DNA of 64,000 nucleotides from Kapaibacterium sp044224925 (GCA_044224925.1 JBGAJM010000010.1:14018-78017), one strand, 5' to 3'. Positions 43,665-52,856 are shown, counted from the stretch's first letter. Program-made: numbers and translations. The notes: generated by a model not told the origin, from the sequence alone.

Positions 43665-44719
43665 TCGCCCAGCATGTGCGCACCGCCCACGCTGATGCTG
43701 ATCTTGGATTCCAGTTCACCGTCATGGACACAACGGGGGCGTTCGAGAACGTGAACCTCGGCCTGGCCGACGTGGCCGGCAACGTGCCGGTGACGGATTC
43801 GACGGTCTTCATGTCGTATTCGATGACGAAGGTGATCACCGCCATCGCCGCTCTGCAACTTGCGCAAGAGGGTCTGCTCGACCTCGATGCCGATGCGCAT
43901 CGGTACCTTCCATGGCTCCCCTATGCACAGCCCATCTCCACCCGACAGCTTCTCGCGCACACGGCCGGCATCCCCAATGCCATTCCATTACGATGGGTGC
44001 ATCTGCCCGAGGCGCATGGGACGTTCAAAGAAGACTCGGCTCTGCGGGCCGTGCTGGCGGATAATGCCGACCTGACGTCGACGCCCGGTACGCGCTATCG
44101 CTATAGCAACATCGACTACTGGATCGTGGGTGCCATCATCGAACACATCACCGGCCGATCGTATGAAGCGGTCGTTCGCGACAAGATCTTCCGGCCCCTT
44201 GGCCTCACCCACTCCGGCTTCTACATCCCTTCCGCCCTCCCCCTTGCAAAGGGCTATCTGCGTCGGTGGACGTGGATGAACCTCTTCAAATGGTTGGTCA
44301 CCGATAGCGAGTACTGGGGCGAGTATGAAGACGGCAAGCTCAACATCGTTCCGCACTACGTGAACGGTCCGGCCTATGGCGGCCTCTACTCGACCAGTCA
44401 CGACCTCGCCCTGATCTGCGCCGATCTCCTGCGCACAAACAGCATCCTCCTCAACGCCGCATCACGCGCCACGCTCTTCACCGCAGCCACCCTGACCAAC
44501 GGAAGCACGACCGACATGACGCCCGGCCTGCACATCGTCCCCCATCCCTCCCTTCGCATTTTCATGAAGGAAGGCGGCGGGGCGGGATTCCACAATGAAC
44601 TCCGCCTCTATCCCGACCTCGGCATGGTAGCCGTGCTGCAGACGAACGATGCGACGTTCGATGTGAAGAAGGTCTATGAAGAAATGGAAGAGAGATCAAT
44701 GATCAAGGATCAAGAATGA
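43619..44719 (+). CDS. Serine hydrolase (beta-lactamase/class C PBP fold) with repeat-coded ends
   Basis: 366 residues from the ATG at 43619, which lies inside the R2 array. An in-frame ATG at 43724 would cut into the first strand of the fold. The motif SYSMTK supplies the catalytic Ser-x-x-Lys, YRYSN is the Tyr-Ser-Asn motif, and EGGGAGF stands where the third motif falls. It is probably a peptidase or esterase of the beta-lactamase-related family rather than a resistance enzyme. No normal signal peptide is seen: the first about 15 residues (MSLVTCHLSLVTCNS) are R2-coded. The last residues (IKDQE) are coded by GATCAAG heptamers. Confidence 0.82.
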   Translation: MSLVTCHLSLVTCNSLAQHVRTAHADADLGFQFTVMDTTGAFENVNLGLADVAGNVPVTDSTVFMSYSMTKVITAIAALQLAQEGLLDLDADAHRYLPWLPYAQPISTRQLLAHTAGIPNAIPLRWVHLPEAHGTFKEDSALRAVLADNADLTSTPGTRYRYSNIDYWIVGAIIEHITGRSYEAVVRDKIFRPLGLTHSGFYIPSALPLAKGYLRRWTWMNLFKWLVTDSEYWGEYEDGKLNIVPHYVNGPAYGGLYSTSHDLALICADLLRTNSILLNAASRATLFTAATLTNGSTTDMTPGLHIVPHPSLRIFMKEGGGAGFHNELRLYPDLGMVAVLQTNDATFDVKKVYEEMEERSMIKDQE

Positions 44720-44778
44720 CGGAGGGTGGTGCAGAATTCGTTCCGAATTCTGTATTCTTGATGCTTGATGCTTGCGAC
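44694..44778. repeat. GATCAAG/R3 heptamers across a gene end
   Basis: GATCAATGATCAAGGATCAA at the 3' end of the serine hydrolase, then ATTCTGTATT and TTGATGC-TTGATGC heptamers before the Hsp70-like gene. Confidence 0.85.
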
Positions 44779-44807
44779 ATCCTCCCATTTTCTTCCCTTG
44801 CTATTCT

Positions 44808-46301
44808 ATGTCTGTGACTGCCGTTGGGATCGACCTCGGTACGACGTATACAGTGCTCTCTGCGATCAATCCGGCCGGAAAACCGGAGATCATTGCAAAC
44901 CGAGATGGTGATCGGATCACCGCATCTGCCGTGCTTTTCCAAGCCGATGGGACGACCGTTGTGGGTCAGCATGCAGCAGAGAGCGCAGAGCTGGAGCCCG
45001 AGCGCGTCGTACGCTGGGTAAAGCGGCACATTGGTGATCCCTCGTGGAAGTTCACCCTTGATGGTGTCGACCACACGGCCGTTGACCTTTCCGCCATGAT
45101 CCTTGCCAGTGTTCGCGATCAAGCTGCCGACGTGATCGGAGCGTTTGTGCAGGCCGTGATCACTGTGCCGGCCTACTTTGATGAGTTCCGCCGAAAGGCC
45201 ACGATGGATGCGGCTGCAAAGGCCGGCATCGATGTGCTTCGCATCATCAACGAACCAACGGCGGCAGCACTTGCCTACACGACAACAGGAACGGTGGAAG
45301 GGAATGTTCTTGTGTATGACCTTGGGGGCGGAACGTTCGACGTATCGATCGTCCGCGTCGACTCGCCCACACAGATGACCGTGATCGCATCCGAAGGTGA
45401 TCATCAACTTGGCGGTGTGGACTTCGATCGCAGGCTGGCGATCTACTTCGATGAACTCTTCAAGGCCGAGCATAGCGTGTCTCTCTTGGATGGCAGCGAC
45501 GAATCTGCAATGCAGCACACGCTGGTAGAAGCCGAGAAGGCGAAGAAGAAGCTCACAACCGTAGCAACGGCCAATGGTGTGTTGTTGCGACGTGGCGACG
45601 CCGTGCTCATGACGTCGGTAGATCGCGCGACCTTCACAACTCGAACGGCCGATCTGCTCGTTCGAACAGAGATGCTCCTGGATGAAGCATTGGATGCTGC
45701 GGCACTTCGGTCCGAGGATATCTCGAATGTCATCCTTGTTGGCGGGTCATCGCGCATGCCACAGGTACACGACATGTTGCGGAAGAAGTTCAACCGTGAA
45801 CCACTGCGCCATATCAATCCTGACGAGGCCGTGGCACTTGGTGCAGCCGTCCAAGCGGGTCTGATCTTGCATGAGAAGGGCTCGTATCGGAACGAGGCTA
45901 CGTCTGCAACCTATCTTGCCCATACCAAGGTAACAGACGTCACGAATCACAGCTATGGGGCCATTGTGATCGAAACGGAATTCACTGGCGCACGCAAGCG
46001 AAACTCCATCATGATCCGGAAGAACACGCCGATCCCTTGCTCGAGAACACAAACGTTCTATACGTTAGCTCCCAATCAAACGATCGTGTCTTGTCAGATC
46101 ACGCAAGGCGAAGATGAAGATCCGAGTTTTGTGAATGTGATCGCCGAAGGTGAGCTGGAGCTTCCGTCGGGACGACCATCCGGATGTGAGATCCGCGTCA
46201 CGTATCGCTATGATGCGAATGGACGCATGTCGTGCACGTATCTCGACGTGTTGACGGGGATCTCAAAGGACTTCGATCTCGACCACTCGTCTAGGGGCTA
46301 G
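44808..46301 (+). CDS. Hsp70-like protein, short form without lid domain
   Basis: 497 residues from the ATG at 44808; DnaK is about 610-640. The actin-like ATPase domain is complete: VGIDLGTTYTVL (phosphate 1), NEPTAAALAY, DLGGGTFDVS (phosphate 2) and ILVGGSSRMPQV (adenosine). The C-terminal about 130 residues match the beta part of the substrate domain, and the helical lid is missing. It is probably a specialised chaperone. No DnaJ or GrpE gene lies nearby; the next three genes follow within 1 to 9 bp, so it likely works with them. Confidence 0.9.
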   Translation: MSVTAVGIDLGTTYTVLSAINPAGKPEIIANRDGDRITASAVLFQADGTTVVGQHAAESAELEPERVVRWVKRHIGDPSWKFTLDGVDHTAVDLSAMILASVRDQAADVIGAFVQAVITVPAYFDEFRRKATMDAAAKAGIDVLRIINEPTAAALAYTTTGTVEGNVLVYDLGGGTFDVSIVRVDSPTQMTVIASEGDHQLGGVDFDRRLAIYFDELFKAEHSVSLLDGSDESAMQHTLVEAEKAKKKLTTVATANGVLLRRGDAVLMTSVDRATFTTRTADLLVRTEMLLDEALDAAALRSEDISNVILVGGSSRMPQVHDMLRKKFNREPLRHINPDEAVALGAAVQAGLILHEKGSYRNEATSATYLAHTKVTDVTNHSYGAIVIETEFTGARKRNSIMIRKNTPIPCSRTQTFYTLAPNQTIVSCQITQGEDEDPSFVNVIAEGELELPSGRPSGCEIRVTYRYDANGRMSCTYLDVLTGISKDFDLDHSSRG

Positions 46302-46302
46302 T

Positions 46303-47487
46303 GTGCTATCGGCATTCCTCTTCTTTCTCCTTGTGCGCTTCATCTTCTACCTGATGAAGGACAAGGACACATCTGCCGAAAAGGTACCCACAGGTGGTTG
46401 GCGCCTGCGTCGTAAGGCGAAGAAGGGGATCACGCTCGACATTCGCACGGTCACGAGATCTAACGACGAAGAAGATCTACGAATGTCCATTCTTCGATTC
46501 TCTGTGAACGGGATCATCGACGTTGTGCACGCGGATCGAGCGGTCACATGTGTCGTGCGTTTCTACGACATCACCAAGGGAACATCGCACGAGCTACCGA
46601 TCTACAGCACGCACCATGCCATCGCCAATGAGCGCGCTGAAGCAGTGATCGTGTTCAAAGCGTTTTCACGATCGGTCTTCTGCGTCTTCACCGACTTTGA
46701 GATCGGTCTGGTCTCACCGCACTTCCTGCACTGTCCATACCACGGCGAGAGCACGATCCTCGCAACGCTGACCGTGATCGACACAACGTATCCGGAGATC
46801 GAGTTCGGAACCTGTTCGGCAACCTTTACGATGACGGAGACTTCGATCGGATATGTCGCCATCCAAGAGATCGTGAAGGATCGGGTCAAACCTATCTGCG
46901 ACCTTGTTGCGACCATCCTCACGCGCGATGAACCCGTTGAGCACGACGTTGTTACCGGTGCATGTGCATACGTAGCCGATCTTGGACGTGATGCGCTTCC
47001 GTGGCACCTTGTTGAGAGCATCGTGCAGACCGCCATGGAAGCGTCCATGCGCGACGCGCAACGGACAGCGCTGCCGCGCATGGACCTGCTCAAGCAACAG
47101 ATCGCCGCCATCGATGTTGACGAGTATCCCGGGATCGGCGAGCTTCTCTGTTCCATCTGCTTCTTCTGTTACGGGCAGCTCGGTGGGATCTCTGATGAAG
47201 CGCAACAGGTTGTATCGTTGATCTGTGCGCGGTTCGATGTGCCCAGAGAGCTGATGCTCGAATTGCGCGACAGCTTTATCCGAACGCATATGTATGATGC
47301 CGACGTGAATCCGATCCTGGCAGAGATGCCGGAGGGTCTGGATCGCGACCAGCAGATCCAGTATCTCCATGACGAGTACCGGCGTTGGCGACAACGCGTG
47401 ACGAATGTCGATCAGGATGTCGTTCGCGAAGCCACCCATCGCTTGGAGCTGATCGCATCATTGAGAGCCAGCCTCTCTTCTTCGTGA
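46303..47487 (+). CDS. Membrane-anchored protein of the Hsp70 operon, paralogue 1
   Basis: 394 residues, GTG start one base after the Hsp70 stop. One N-terminal membrane segment (LSAFLFFLLVRFIFYL) is followed by a basic stretch, a beta-rich middle (residues 40-200) and a helical C-terminal region (200-390). The last 70 residues (MYDADVNPILAEMPEGLDRD then RRWRQRVTNVD) are closely shared with the next gene. The helical part recalls TerB/DjlA-like folds, with low certainty. It may bring the chaperone to the membrane. No named family is recognised. Confidence 0.78.
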   Translation: MLSAFLFFLLVRFIFYLMKDKDTSAEKVPTGGWRLRRKAKKGITLDIRTVTRSNDEEDLRMSILRFSVNGIIDVVHADRAVTCVVRFYDITKGTSHELPIYSTHHAIANERAEAVIVFKAFSRSVFCVFTDFEIGLVSPHFLHCPYHGESTILATLTVIDTTYPEIEFGTCSATFTMTETSIGYVAIQEIVKDRVKPICDLVATILTRDEPVEHDVVTGACAYVADLGRDALPWHLVESIVQTAMEASMRDAQRTALPRMDLLKQQIAAIDVDEYPGIGELLCSICFFCYGQLGGISDEAQQVVSLICARFDVPRELMLELRDSFIRTHMYDADVNPILAEMPEGLDRDQQIQYLHDEYRRWRQRVTNVDQDVVREATHRLELIASLRASLSSS

Positions 47488-47496
47488 GTATTGTCC

Positions 47497-48672
47497 ATGC
47501 AGATCTGGCTCATCATCGTTGTCTTCATTGCCGTTGCGGCGATCGTGTACCTGCTGATCGTCGCACGAAGACCCGACGTTACGGCGTCGACCGTTCGTAT
47601 GGCAACGGCAGATGGGGATGAAGCGCCTCCACTCATACTCCGCGATGGCTTGGTCATGGATGATGCAGGGAATGCCCGCCCCATCAAAGAAGTGGTGCTG
47701 ACACACGCACTCTACCTGCGCGCATCCCGAGGTACGTGTCTCGTGCATGTTCAGCTCCTCGACATCACCGAAGGCGAAGTCATGGCGTGGCCGGTCTACT
47801 CCACGATGTCCGAATGGACGAATGACCACGCTGAAGTGAACTACGTCTTGAGCTACCCCATCGAAGATCATGTCGTTCCTTTGCATGGTCACGTTATTGG
47901 ATCGATCCAGCTCGACACGCTTCAATGCGCCAAGAGCGGACCGCGGACCTTGCGCGTCATGGTATCATTGTTCAGAGAGGATGTGGTTGACGAATTCATC
48001 GTTCGCAACACCGTCGACTTCCCATACGTCGAGACGGGACCCGGTTACGAGCAGATCCACAAAGAATGCGCCTTCGACGTAGATCAACTGTCAGGCATCG
48101 GGATCGCAGCCGCAACGCTTCTCGGAGAGCTTCACAACGAGCGCATTGCGCTCGTCGAATCGATCCTTCTTGAAGCGTACGTTCCCACGATGCCGTATCG
48201 CGTCTATGCATCGTTTGTTGCTCAGGGCCTACGGAAGGCCATCGATGTATGGAATGAGGCCAATCCGTCATTCGAAGAGGTGCTTCGGCATCATGCGAAT
48301 GTGTTGACGTCAAGTACGGATGTTCGCATGCGAGCATTTGCCTATGAGCTCTGCCTGCGCGTGTTCGCCGACCTGCACACGATGAATGAAGCAGCGATGA
48401 ATGCGTTGCATGATCTGGAGTCCACGCTTGAGCTCGATGAAGCGACCCGGAACGAATTACAACACCGGTATCTGCGCACGAAGATGTATGATGCCGATGT
48501 TGATCCGATCCTTCTCGAAATGCCGCCCGATCTTGACAGAGATGCGAAGATCGAATACCTGGACGGACAGTATCGAGCCTGGCGGCGGCGCGTGACCAAT
48601 GCCGACCCGGAGATCGCCGCCGAAGCCGCTCGGCGCCTCGATCGTATTGCACACCATCGAGCCAAGCTCTAG
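47497..48672 (+). CDS. Membrane-anchored protein of the Hsp70 operon, paralogue 2
   Basis: 391 residues from the ATG at 47497 (a TTG two codons earlier is possible). One membrane segment (WLIIVVFIAVAAIVYLLIV), a beta-rich middle with the same HxLYLRASRGTCLVHVQLLD theme as paralogue 1, and a C-terminal helical domain ending in MYDADVDPILLEMPPDLDRD and RAWRRRVTNAD. Conservation is strongest at the C-terminus, which suggests a shared binding partner. It is followed one base later by the M48 peptidase gene. Confidence 0.78.
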   Translation: MQIWLIIVVFIAVAAIVYLLIVARRPDVTASTVRMATADGDEAPPLILRDGLVMDDAGNARPIKEVVLTHALYLRASRGTCLVHVQLLDITEGEVMAWPVYSTMSEWTNDHAEVNYVLSYPIEDHVVPLHGHVIGSIQLDTLQCAKSGPRTLRVMVSLFREDVVDEFIVRNTVDFPYVETGPGYEQIHKECAFDVDQLSGIGIAAATLLGELHNERIALVESILLEAYVPTMPYRVYASFVAQGLRKAIDVWNEANPSFEEVLRHHANVLTSSTDVRMRAFAYELCLRVFADLHTMNEAAMNALHDLESTLELDEATRNELQHRYLRTKMYDADVDPILLEMPPDLDRDAKIEYLDGQYRAWRRRVTNADPEIAAEAARRLDRIAHHRAKL

Positions 48673-48673
48673 C

Positions 48674-49669
48674 ATGATCGACCTTACTTCCTTCGAACGC
48701 ACATGCGAGCAGGTTCGCTTCTCGGTCCACGAGCCCTATGCCGACGTCGCCTCGGCCTCTTCATCGTATTCGCTTGCGCATGTGCGGCTGACGGGGTTGC
48801 AAGTGACCTCCACCTCGGTCCCCATCCTCCATCGCGCACTCGAACGCGCAGCCGCATCACTCATGCTTGATGTTCTCCCGGAGATCTACGTGGTCGCGCA
48901 GTCGGAGCCGAATGCCCACGTGTTCTCGCATGGATCCGCACAATCGCCCGTGGTGGTCGTGAACAGCGGACTTGTGCAATTGCTACGTCCGCCGGAGCTC
49001 GAATTCGTTCTCGCGCATGAACTTGCCCACTTCGGTTTGCGACACGATGCGCAAGCTCGCTCGCAATCGATGCAGCGCAATGCCGAGATCAGCGCAGATC
49101 GCGTCGCTCTCGTGGCCTGTAAGAGCCTAACGCTTTGTACGAGAGTGATGATCACGTTGGCAAGTGGACTTCCGATGGAATATCTCGGACTGGACATCGA
49201 CACCTTTGTCCGTCAGCTCGATGTAGATGCCGATGAGGCTGCACGTCGCTGGGAGTTTCAAAGCACCCACCCGGCGTTGCCCTTCCGCCTTTGGGCCTTG
49301 CTCCGTTTCAGTCATAGCGATGTATTTGCCCGCCTTTCCGGTCAGGGAATGGATGGCCTCCCCTTGGAGCAGATCGATGACGAGATCGATGCACGCGCAT
49401 CGACCATGCATCGAGAGGACGACGCCGAAGACACCACATATGCAACAGCCTTGGCCTGGCACAGTGTACGCAAGGTTCTGCAGGGCGGAAAGGTGGATGC
49501 GGATGGGTACTCAGATCTCGTCAAGAAGTGCGGAAGCGACTATGCCTATCATGTCACGGCCATTGCCTTGGCGCGTGGTCCCGAAGCCGTAGCGGCGCAG
49601 GCGAAACGCTCATTGCAACGACTGCAGGACACACATCCCGAACTTGCACGGAAGCTCATGTCGGCATAA
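48674..49669 (+). CDS. M48-family zinc metallopeptidase, soluble form
   Basis: 331 residues from the ATG at 48674. The zinc motif HELAH with a downstream Glu (AEISADR) is the M48 signature. Unlike HtpX or Oma1-type enzymes, it has no membrane segments, so it acts in the cytoplasm or with a membrane partner. It is the last gene of the Hsp70 operon, and a chaperone plus peptidase pair suggests protein quality control. It ends just before an R2 repeat. Confidence 0.88.
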   Translation: MIDLTSFERTCEQVRFSVHEPYADVASASSSYSLAHVRLTGLQVTSTSVPILHRALERAAASLMLDVLPEIYVVAQSEPNAHVFSHGSAQSPVVVVNSGLVQLLRPPELEFVLAHELAHFGLRHDAQARSQSMQRNAEISADRVALVACKSLTLCTRVMITLASGLPMEYLGLDIDTFVRQLDVDADEAARRWEFQSTHPALPFRLWALLRFSHSDVFARLSGQGMDGLPLEQIDDEIDARASTMHREDDAEDTTYATALAWHSVRKVLQGGKVDADGYSDLVKKCGSDYAYHVTAIALARGPEAVAAQAKRSLQRLQDTHPELARKLMSA

Positions 49670-49685
49670 CGATCGCGCACGACCA

Positions 49686-49738
49686 ACTCGTCACTCGTCA
49701 CTCGTCACTTGTAACTTGTCACTCGTCACTCGTAACTC
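49686..49738. repeat. R2 heptamers in convergent gap
   Basis: About seven CACTYGT units. On minus they supply the last codons (RVTSDE) and stop of the next gene. Confidence 0.9.
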
Positions 49739-50615
49739 TCTTCCTCATTTTCTTCCACCCGAACGCTGCCATTGGCGCCACCACTACTGCCCAGAGCCAT
49801 TGCCAGTTCTTGCTGACGAACCCTGCCACCATTTGCCCTACCGTGACGTTGACGCGGATCTGATGCTCGTACGTCTTGATCGAACGCGTGATCTCTTTGC
49901 CGTCAACATTGAGTTTGGTGGAGAGTGAGACGTTCAGGAAATGCTCGCCGGGTTCTGTTGGCGTTACCTGCCAGCGCCATTCGGTGTCGTCTGCTTCGAG
50001 AATTCCTTGCTCTGCCGGTGTGAGCTCCGTGATCTCGAACCCATCGCCTGAGAGTTTGGCCGTCACAACGTTGCCGATGTTCACCGCGGCGCCTTCAACG
50101 CTACCGCTCTCAACGATCTCTTGCTTGAGCTCTTCGACCGTCTTCTGCACGGAGAGTCGCAACTGCACACGCTGCACATCGTCGAGCTGGATCTCGTCGG
50201 GAGCATTGAAGGCAATGCTTGCGCGCTGTGTGGTGATCCGCAACGTGGCAGGTGTTGGCGTTGGCGTTGTGACGGGTGCGGGATCAGGCGATGCTGTCGT
50301 GGTTGCAGGCGTACGCGAAGGACGGATGGACGTCGATGTCGGTATGTGCGAGAACGTTCGCGGTATTGTGCTCCCCGAACCGGATGAACTCGTTCTCGGC
50401 ACGGGAACAGGACGTGGTCGAGGCGGATGTGCGATCACGTGCGACGAGGTCGATCGTACTGATATTGCGGTTGCGGTCATGCGAACAGTGTCGCTTGCGA
50501 GAACCACTTCGTCCGGCGCCGTTTCCTTCATCGTAGCAGGTCGCTCGGGTTCACCACAGGAACACAACAATGCACACAACGAAATGGTCGAGATCACGAT
50601 GGTCATCGTCTTCAT
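49719..50615 (-). CDS. Lipoprotein with proline-rich region and C-terminal membrane segment
   Basis: 298 residues from the ATG at 50615, with GGAGG upstream. The lipobox is ALLCSC (Cys about residue 19-20). A Pro/Ser/Thr-rich linker (about 70-135) leads to an Ig-like or beta-sandwich part (WRWQVTPTEPGEHFLNVSLS) and one C-terminal membrane helix (WLWAVVVAPMAAFGW). The closing RVTSDE is R2-coded. It overlaps the DUF4328 gene by 4 bp. Function is unknown; it may span the periplasm. Confidence 0.75.
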   Translation of the reverse strand: MKTMTIVISTISLCALLCSCGEPERPATMKETAPDEVVLASDTVRMTATAISVRSTSSHVIAHPPRPRPVPVPRTSSSGSGSTIPRTFSHIPTSTSIRPSRTPATTTASPDPAPVTTPTPTPATLRITTQRASIAFNAPDEIQLDDVQRVQLRLSVQKTVEELKQEIVESGSVEGAAVNIGNVVTAKLSGDGFEITELTPAEQGILEADDTEWRWQVTPTEPGEHFLNVSLSTKLNVDGKEITRSIKTYEHQIRVNVTVGQMVAGFVSKNWQWLWAVVVAPMAAFGWKKMRKRVTSDE

Positions 50616-51319
50616 GCTGCTCCCTCCATCACCACTTCTTGCTGTTGCGTCATCATACGCTTCTCGGCCTGCATGGACGTGATGGCTCGCACCATCAGGA
50701 CAGAGAGAACAACGGCCAACAGTTCGAAGATGTCGCTGATCAGCATACCCCATGAGAGACCGAGATAGCCTTCGGCCGTTTCGACCATTCTTCCTGCACG
50801 CAACATGGCGCCAGCAGCCAACTGTGCCAACACGAAGGCCGACCACCACCAGACGATCAGCATTGATGTTGACGAGCGCATCCATGCAAGACCGCCCGTT
50901 TCTTCGGTCTCGACGTGCGCGGGATCGCTCACCTTCCATATCTCGCGCATGATCTGATATGGCCGAAAGTAACTCAAGATCGGGACGAAGTACGACGCCG
51001 CAGCCCATCCGGCAGAATGTTGAAGGGCAATGGCATTGAAGGAGGCAAGGTTGCGGTAGGCTCGCCAATTCCAGCGAAGGTAGGCGATCATCCAGCCAAG
51101 CCATAGGACGATCTGCGTGACGCCGATGATCAACTGACGTTGATCGACAATCGCTGCCTCGTCACGATCCATGACCACGCCATCAACGATGCTTTGGACC
51201 ACCTGGATCTGCACCACGTCGTGCACAATGGCAACGCCGGTCGCGGCCGCCCAGATCGCCGCGAGGCCATAGACCCAATTCGCTTGTCGTGAAAGATCTG
51301 CATACAATGGTGTCGGCAT
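50612..51319 (-). CDS. DUF4328-like membrane protein
   Basis: 235 residues from the ATG at 51319. At least four membrane segments are visible. The stretch RNWRAYRNLASFN then WAAASYFVPILSYFRPYQIMREIW is the DUF4328 signature. A cytoplasmic, Met/Gln-rich C-terminus follows (QAEKRMMTQQQEVVMEGAA). Role unknown. It is co-translated with the lipoprotein gene and lies 16 bp after the acetyltransferase gene. Confidence 0.8.
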   Translation of the reverse strand: MPTPLYADLSRQANWVYGLAAIWAAATGVAIVHDVVQIQVVQSIVDGVVMDRDEAAIVDQRQLIIGVTQIVLWLGWMIAYLRWNWRAYRNLASFNAIALQHSAGWAAASYFVPILSYFRPYQIMREIWKVSDPAHVETEETGGLAWMRSSTSMLIVWWWSAFVLAQLAAGAMLRAGRMVETAEGYLGLSWGMLISDIFELLAVVLSVLMVRAITSMQAEKRMMTQQQEVVMEGAA

Positions 51320-51335
51320 GAACTTTGCCCCCTCG

Positions 51336-51926
51336 TTATACTTCTCTACCCATGGCACGCAACAACTTCATGTTCACGTCCGGCCACTCCTGTGCAATAA
51401 TGCTATAGACCATCGAATCTCGCAACCGGCCATTGCGCATGATGAAATGATTGCGAAGGATACCCTCGTGCGTGGCGCCAAGGCGCTCGATGGCCGTGCG
51501 GGACGTGGTGTTCAAGACATCCGTCAAGAACTCGATGCGATTGACCTTCCACACTTCAAAGGCATGACGTAGCATCAGATACTTCGCCTCGGTGTTGATG
51601 GCCGTGCGTTGCGCCGATCTTGCGAGAAAGGTGAAGCCGATCTCGGCACGTAGGTGCGCAACATCGATGCTCATGAAACGCGTGCTTCCGACGACCATAT
51701 CACGATCGCGATCGATCGTCGCAAACGCAAGCTCGACGCCGCGTTGCATTCCGTCCGCAGCACGCTGGTAGAAGGCATCAAGCTCTGTCGGATGCGGCAC
51801 CATGGTGACCGGCAGCGTCCATAGTTCTCCATCGCAGATCGCTGCTGCAAGTTGTTCGCGGTGATGCGCTGCAAGTGGCTCAAGGCGGACGTGACGTCCC
51901 TCGAGGATGATCGGCTCGACGATCAT
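51336..51926 (-). CDS. GNAT acetyltransferase (RimJ/RimL-like)
   Basis: 196 residues from the ATG at 51926; a longer reading from 52379 overlaps two genes in another frame and is rejected. Sequence order fits the RimJ/RimL group: LEGRHVRLEPLAAHH, VVGSTRFMSIDVAHLRAEIGFTFLA, AKYLMLRHAFEVWKVNRIEFLTDVLNTTSRTAIERLGATHEGILRNH. The enzyme probably acetylates an amine on a small molecule or protein N-terminus; the substrate is unknown. It overlaps the upstream gene by 4 bp. Confidence 0.88.
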   Translation of the reverse strand: MIVEPIILEGRHVRLEPLAAHHREQLAAAICDGELWTLPVTMVPHPTELDAFYQRAADGMQRGVELAFATIDRDRDMVVGSTRFMSIDVAHLRAEIGFTFLARSAQRTAINTEAKYLMLRHAFEVWKVNRIEFLTDVLNTTSRTAIERLGATHEGILRNHFIMRNGRLRDSMVYSIIAQEWPDVNMKLLRAMGREV

Positions 51927-52312
51927 GGTTCCTTCTGATCCCAATGGAATTTGTGCAAGACGCGGTGCGCCACGGGCGTGATGATAAAGGCGGCGGAGAT
52001 CAGGAAGACCAGACCGGAATACAGCGCAAAGATCCCAGAGAACAATTTTCCGCTTGTCGACACCGGCATGTTCACCGGTCCCATCCCACCGAGCAACATG
52101 GCCGCATTGACGAATCCATCGATCACCGGAAGATCGTCGAAGAGTGCATACCCACCGATCCCAACTCCAAGCGACACCACAAGGAGCCCAACGGAGATCA
52201 ACAAATGGTTCACCATCCGACGCGCGAACTTTGGCGTGCTGATCGGTGGAAGTGCTCTGTGTTCGTACATGAAGATCCTTGGTGTGCGTGTGGCGCGGTG
52301 CTGTTCGCTCAT
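51923..52312 (-). CDS. Small membrane protein
   Basis: 129 residues with three membrane segments (about 34-56, 68-84, 88-112) and a His/Lys-rich C-terminal tail (HRVLHKFHWDQKEP). The overall pattern resembles small transporter- or potassium-channel-associated membrane proteins, but no family is recognised. It overlaps the ParE-like gene and the GNAT gene by 4 bp each. Confidence 0.7.
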   Translation of the reverse strand: MSEQHRATRTPRIFMYEHRALPPISTPKFARRMVNHLLISVGLLVVSLGVGIGGYALFDDLPVIDGFVNAAMLLGGMGPVNMPVSTSGKLFSGIFALYSGLVFLISAAFIITPVAHRVLHKFHWDQKEP

Positions 52313-52587
52313 CTGTGTTCTCTTGTATGCCAGATGCGAAGGATGATGAGTGTATCTGAGCGCACAAAGTACCGGACATGGTAGGAGCCGAAAATGAAGT
52401 CTCGTACGAATGCCGTTGTCGTGATCCCTGTCACGAGATGTCCAAGTTGTGGGAATGATGCGAGAGCTTCGATTCGAAGCAGAATATCGTTTGCCACTCG
52501 TTCTGCAATCTCTTCGTCATGGATCGCCACAAACTCGCGTAGTCGGACGAGATCCCAAAGAGCCTCTTCTGAATAAAGGATCTTCAT
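52309..52587 (-). CDS. ParE/RelE-family toxin
   Basis: 92 residues with the ParE fold pattern: YSEEALWDLVRLREFVA, RIEALASFPQLGHLV, FGSYHVRYFV and TLIILRIWHTREHR. The C-terminal RIWHTREH fits ParE-type gyrase inhibitors better than RelE ribonucleases. It overlaps the antitoxin by 4 bp (ATGA). It lies inside a longer operon. Confidence 0.85.
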   Translation of the reverse strand: MKILYSEEALWDLVRLREFVAIHDEEIAERVANDILLRIEALASFPQLGHLVTGITTTAFVRDFIFGSYHVRYFVRSDTLIILRIWHTREHR

Positions 52588-52856
52588 TGGCCGATGGAAG
52601 GTGGTTCACTCTCGTTCTCACGACCCCAGCTTCGAAGCCATGCATGTACAGCTTCTCCAGGTACGACACGCCCCTGAGCTACCATTTCTAACGCGGCCAA
52701 CGTCTCTTGCCACTTCCTTGCTTCAAGGCTCTTTTGTACAATGTACTCTCGGATCGCCTCATTCGCGATCTGGTCCAAACTTTGATGAAGTTGCTCTGCA
52801 AGCGCAGTGAGCCCCACCTCAATGTCAGGCTGCAGTTCGATCGATGTAGTGCTCAT
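52584..52856 (-). CDS. ParD/CopG-like antitoxin
   Basis: 90 residues. The N-terminal ribbon-helix-helix (SIELQPDIEVGLTALAEQLHQSLDQIANEAIREYI) binds DNA and represses the operon, and the C-terminal part would block the toxin. The gene precedes the toxin, the usual order. A 65-bp gap to the upstream GrpB-NUDIX gene may hold its own promoter. Confidence 0.82.
   Translation of the reverse strand: MSTTSIELQPDIEVGLTALAEQLHQSLDQIANEAIREYIVQKSLEARKWQETLAALEMVAQGRVVPGEAVHAWLRSWGRENESEPPSIGQ

Noticed and set aside
13298..49738. GTG...CAC parts of the repeats as rho-independent terminators
   Set aside because: Stems are 3 bp with no T-run, and many copies lie inside translated regions.
51927..52379. 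N-terminal extension of the GNAT gene by 151 residues
   Set aside because: It is antiparallel in frame use to the small membrane protein and ParE genes on the same strand, which are better supported; the GNAT domain starts at 51926.
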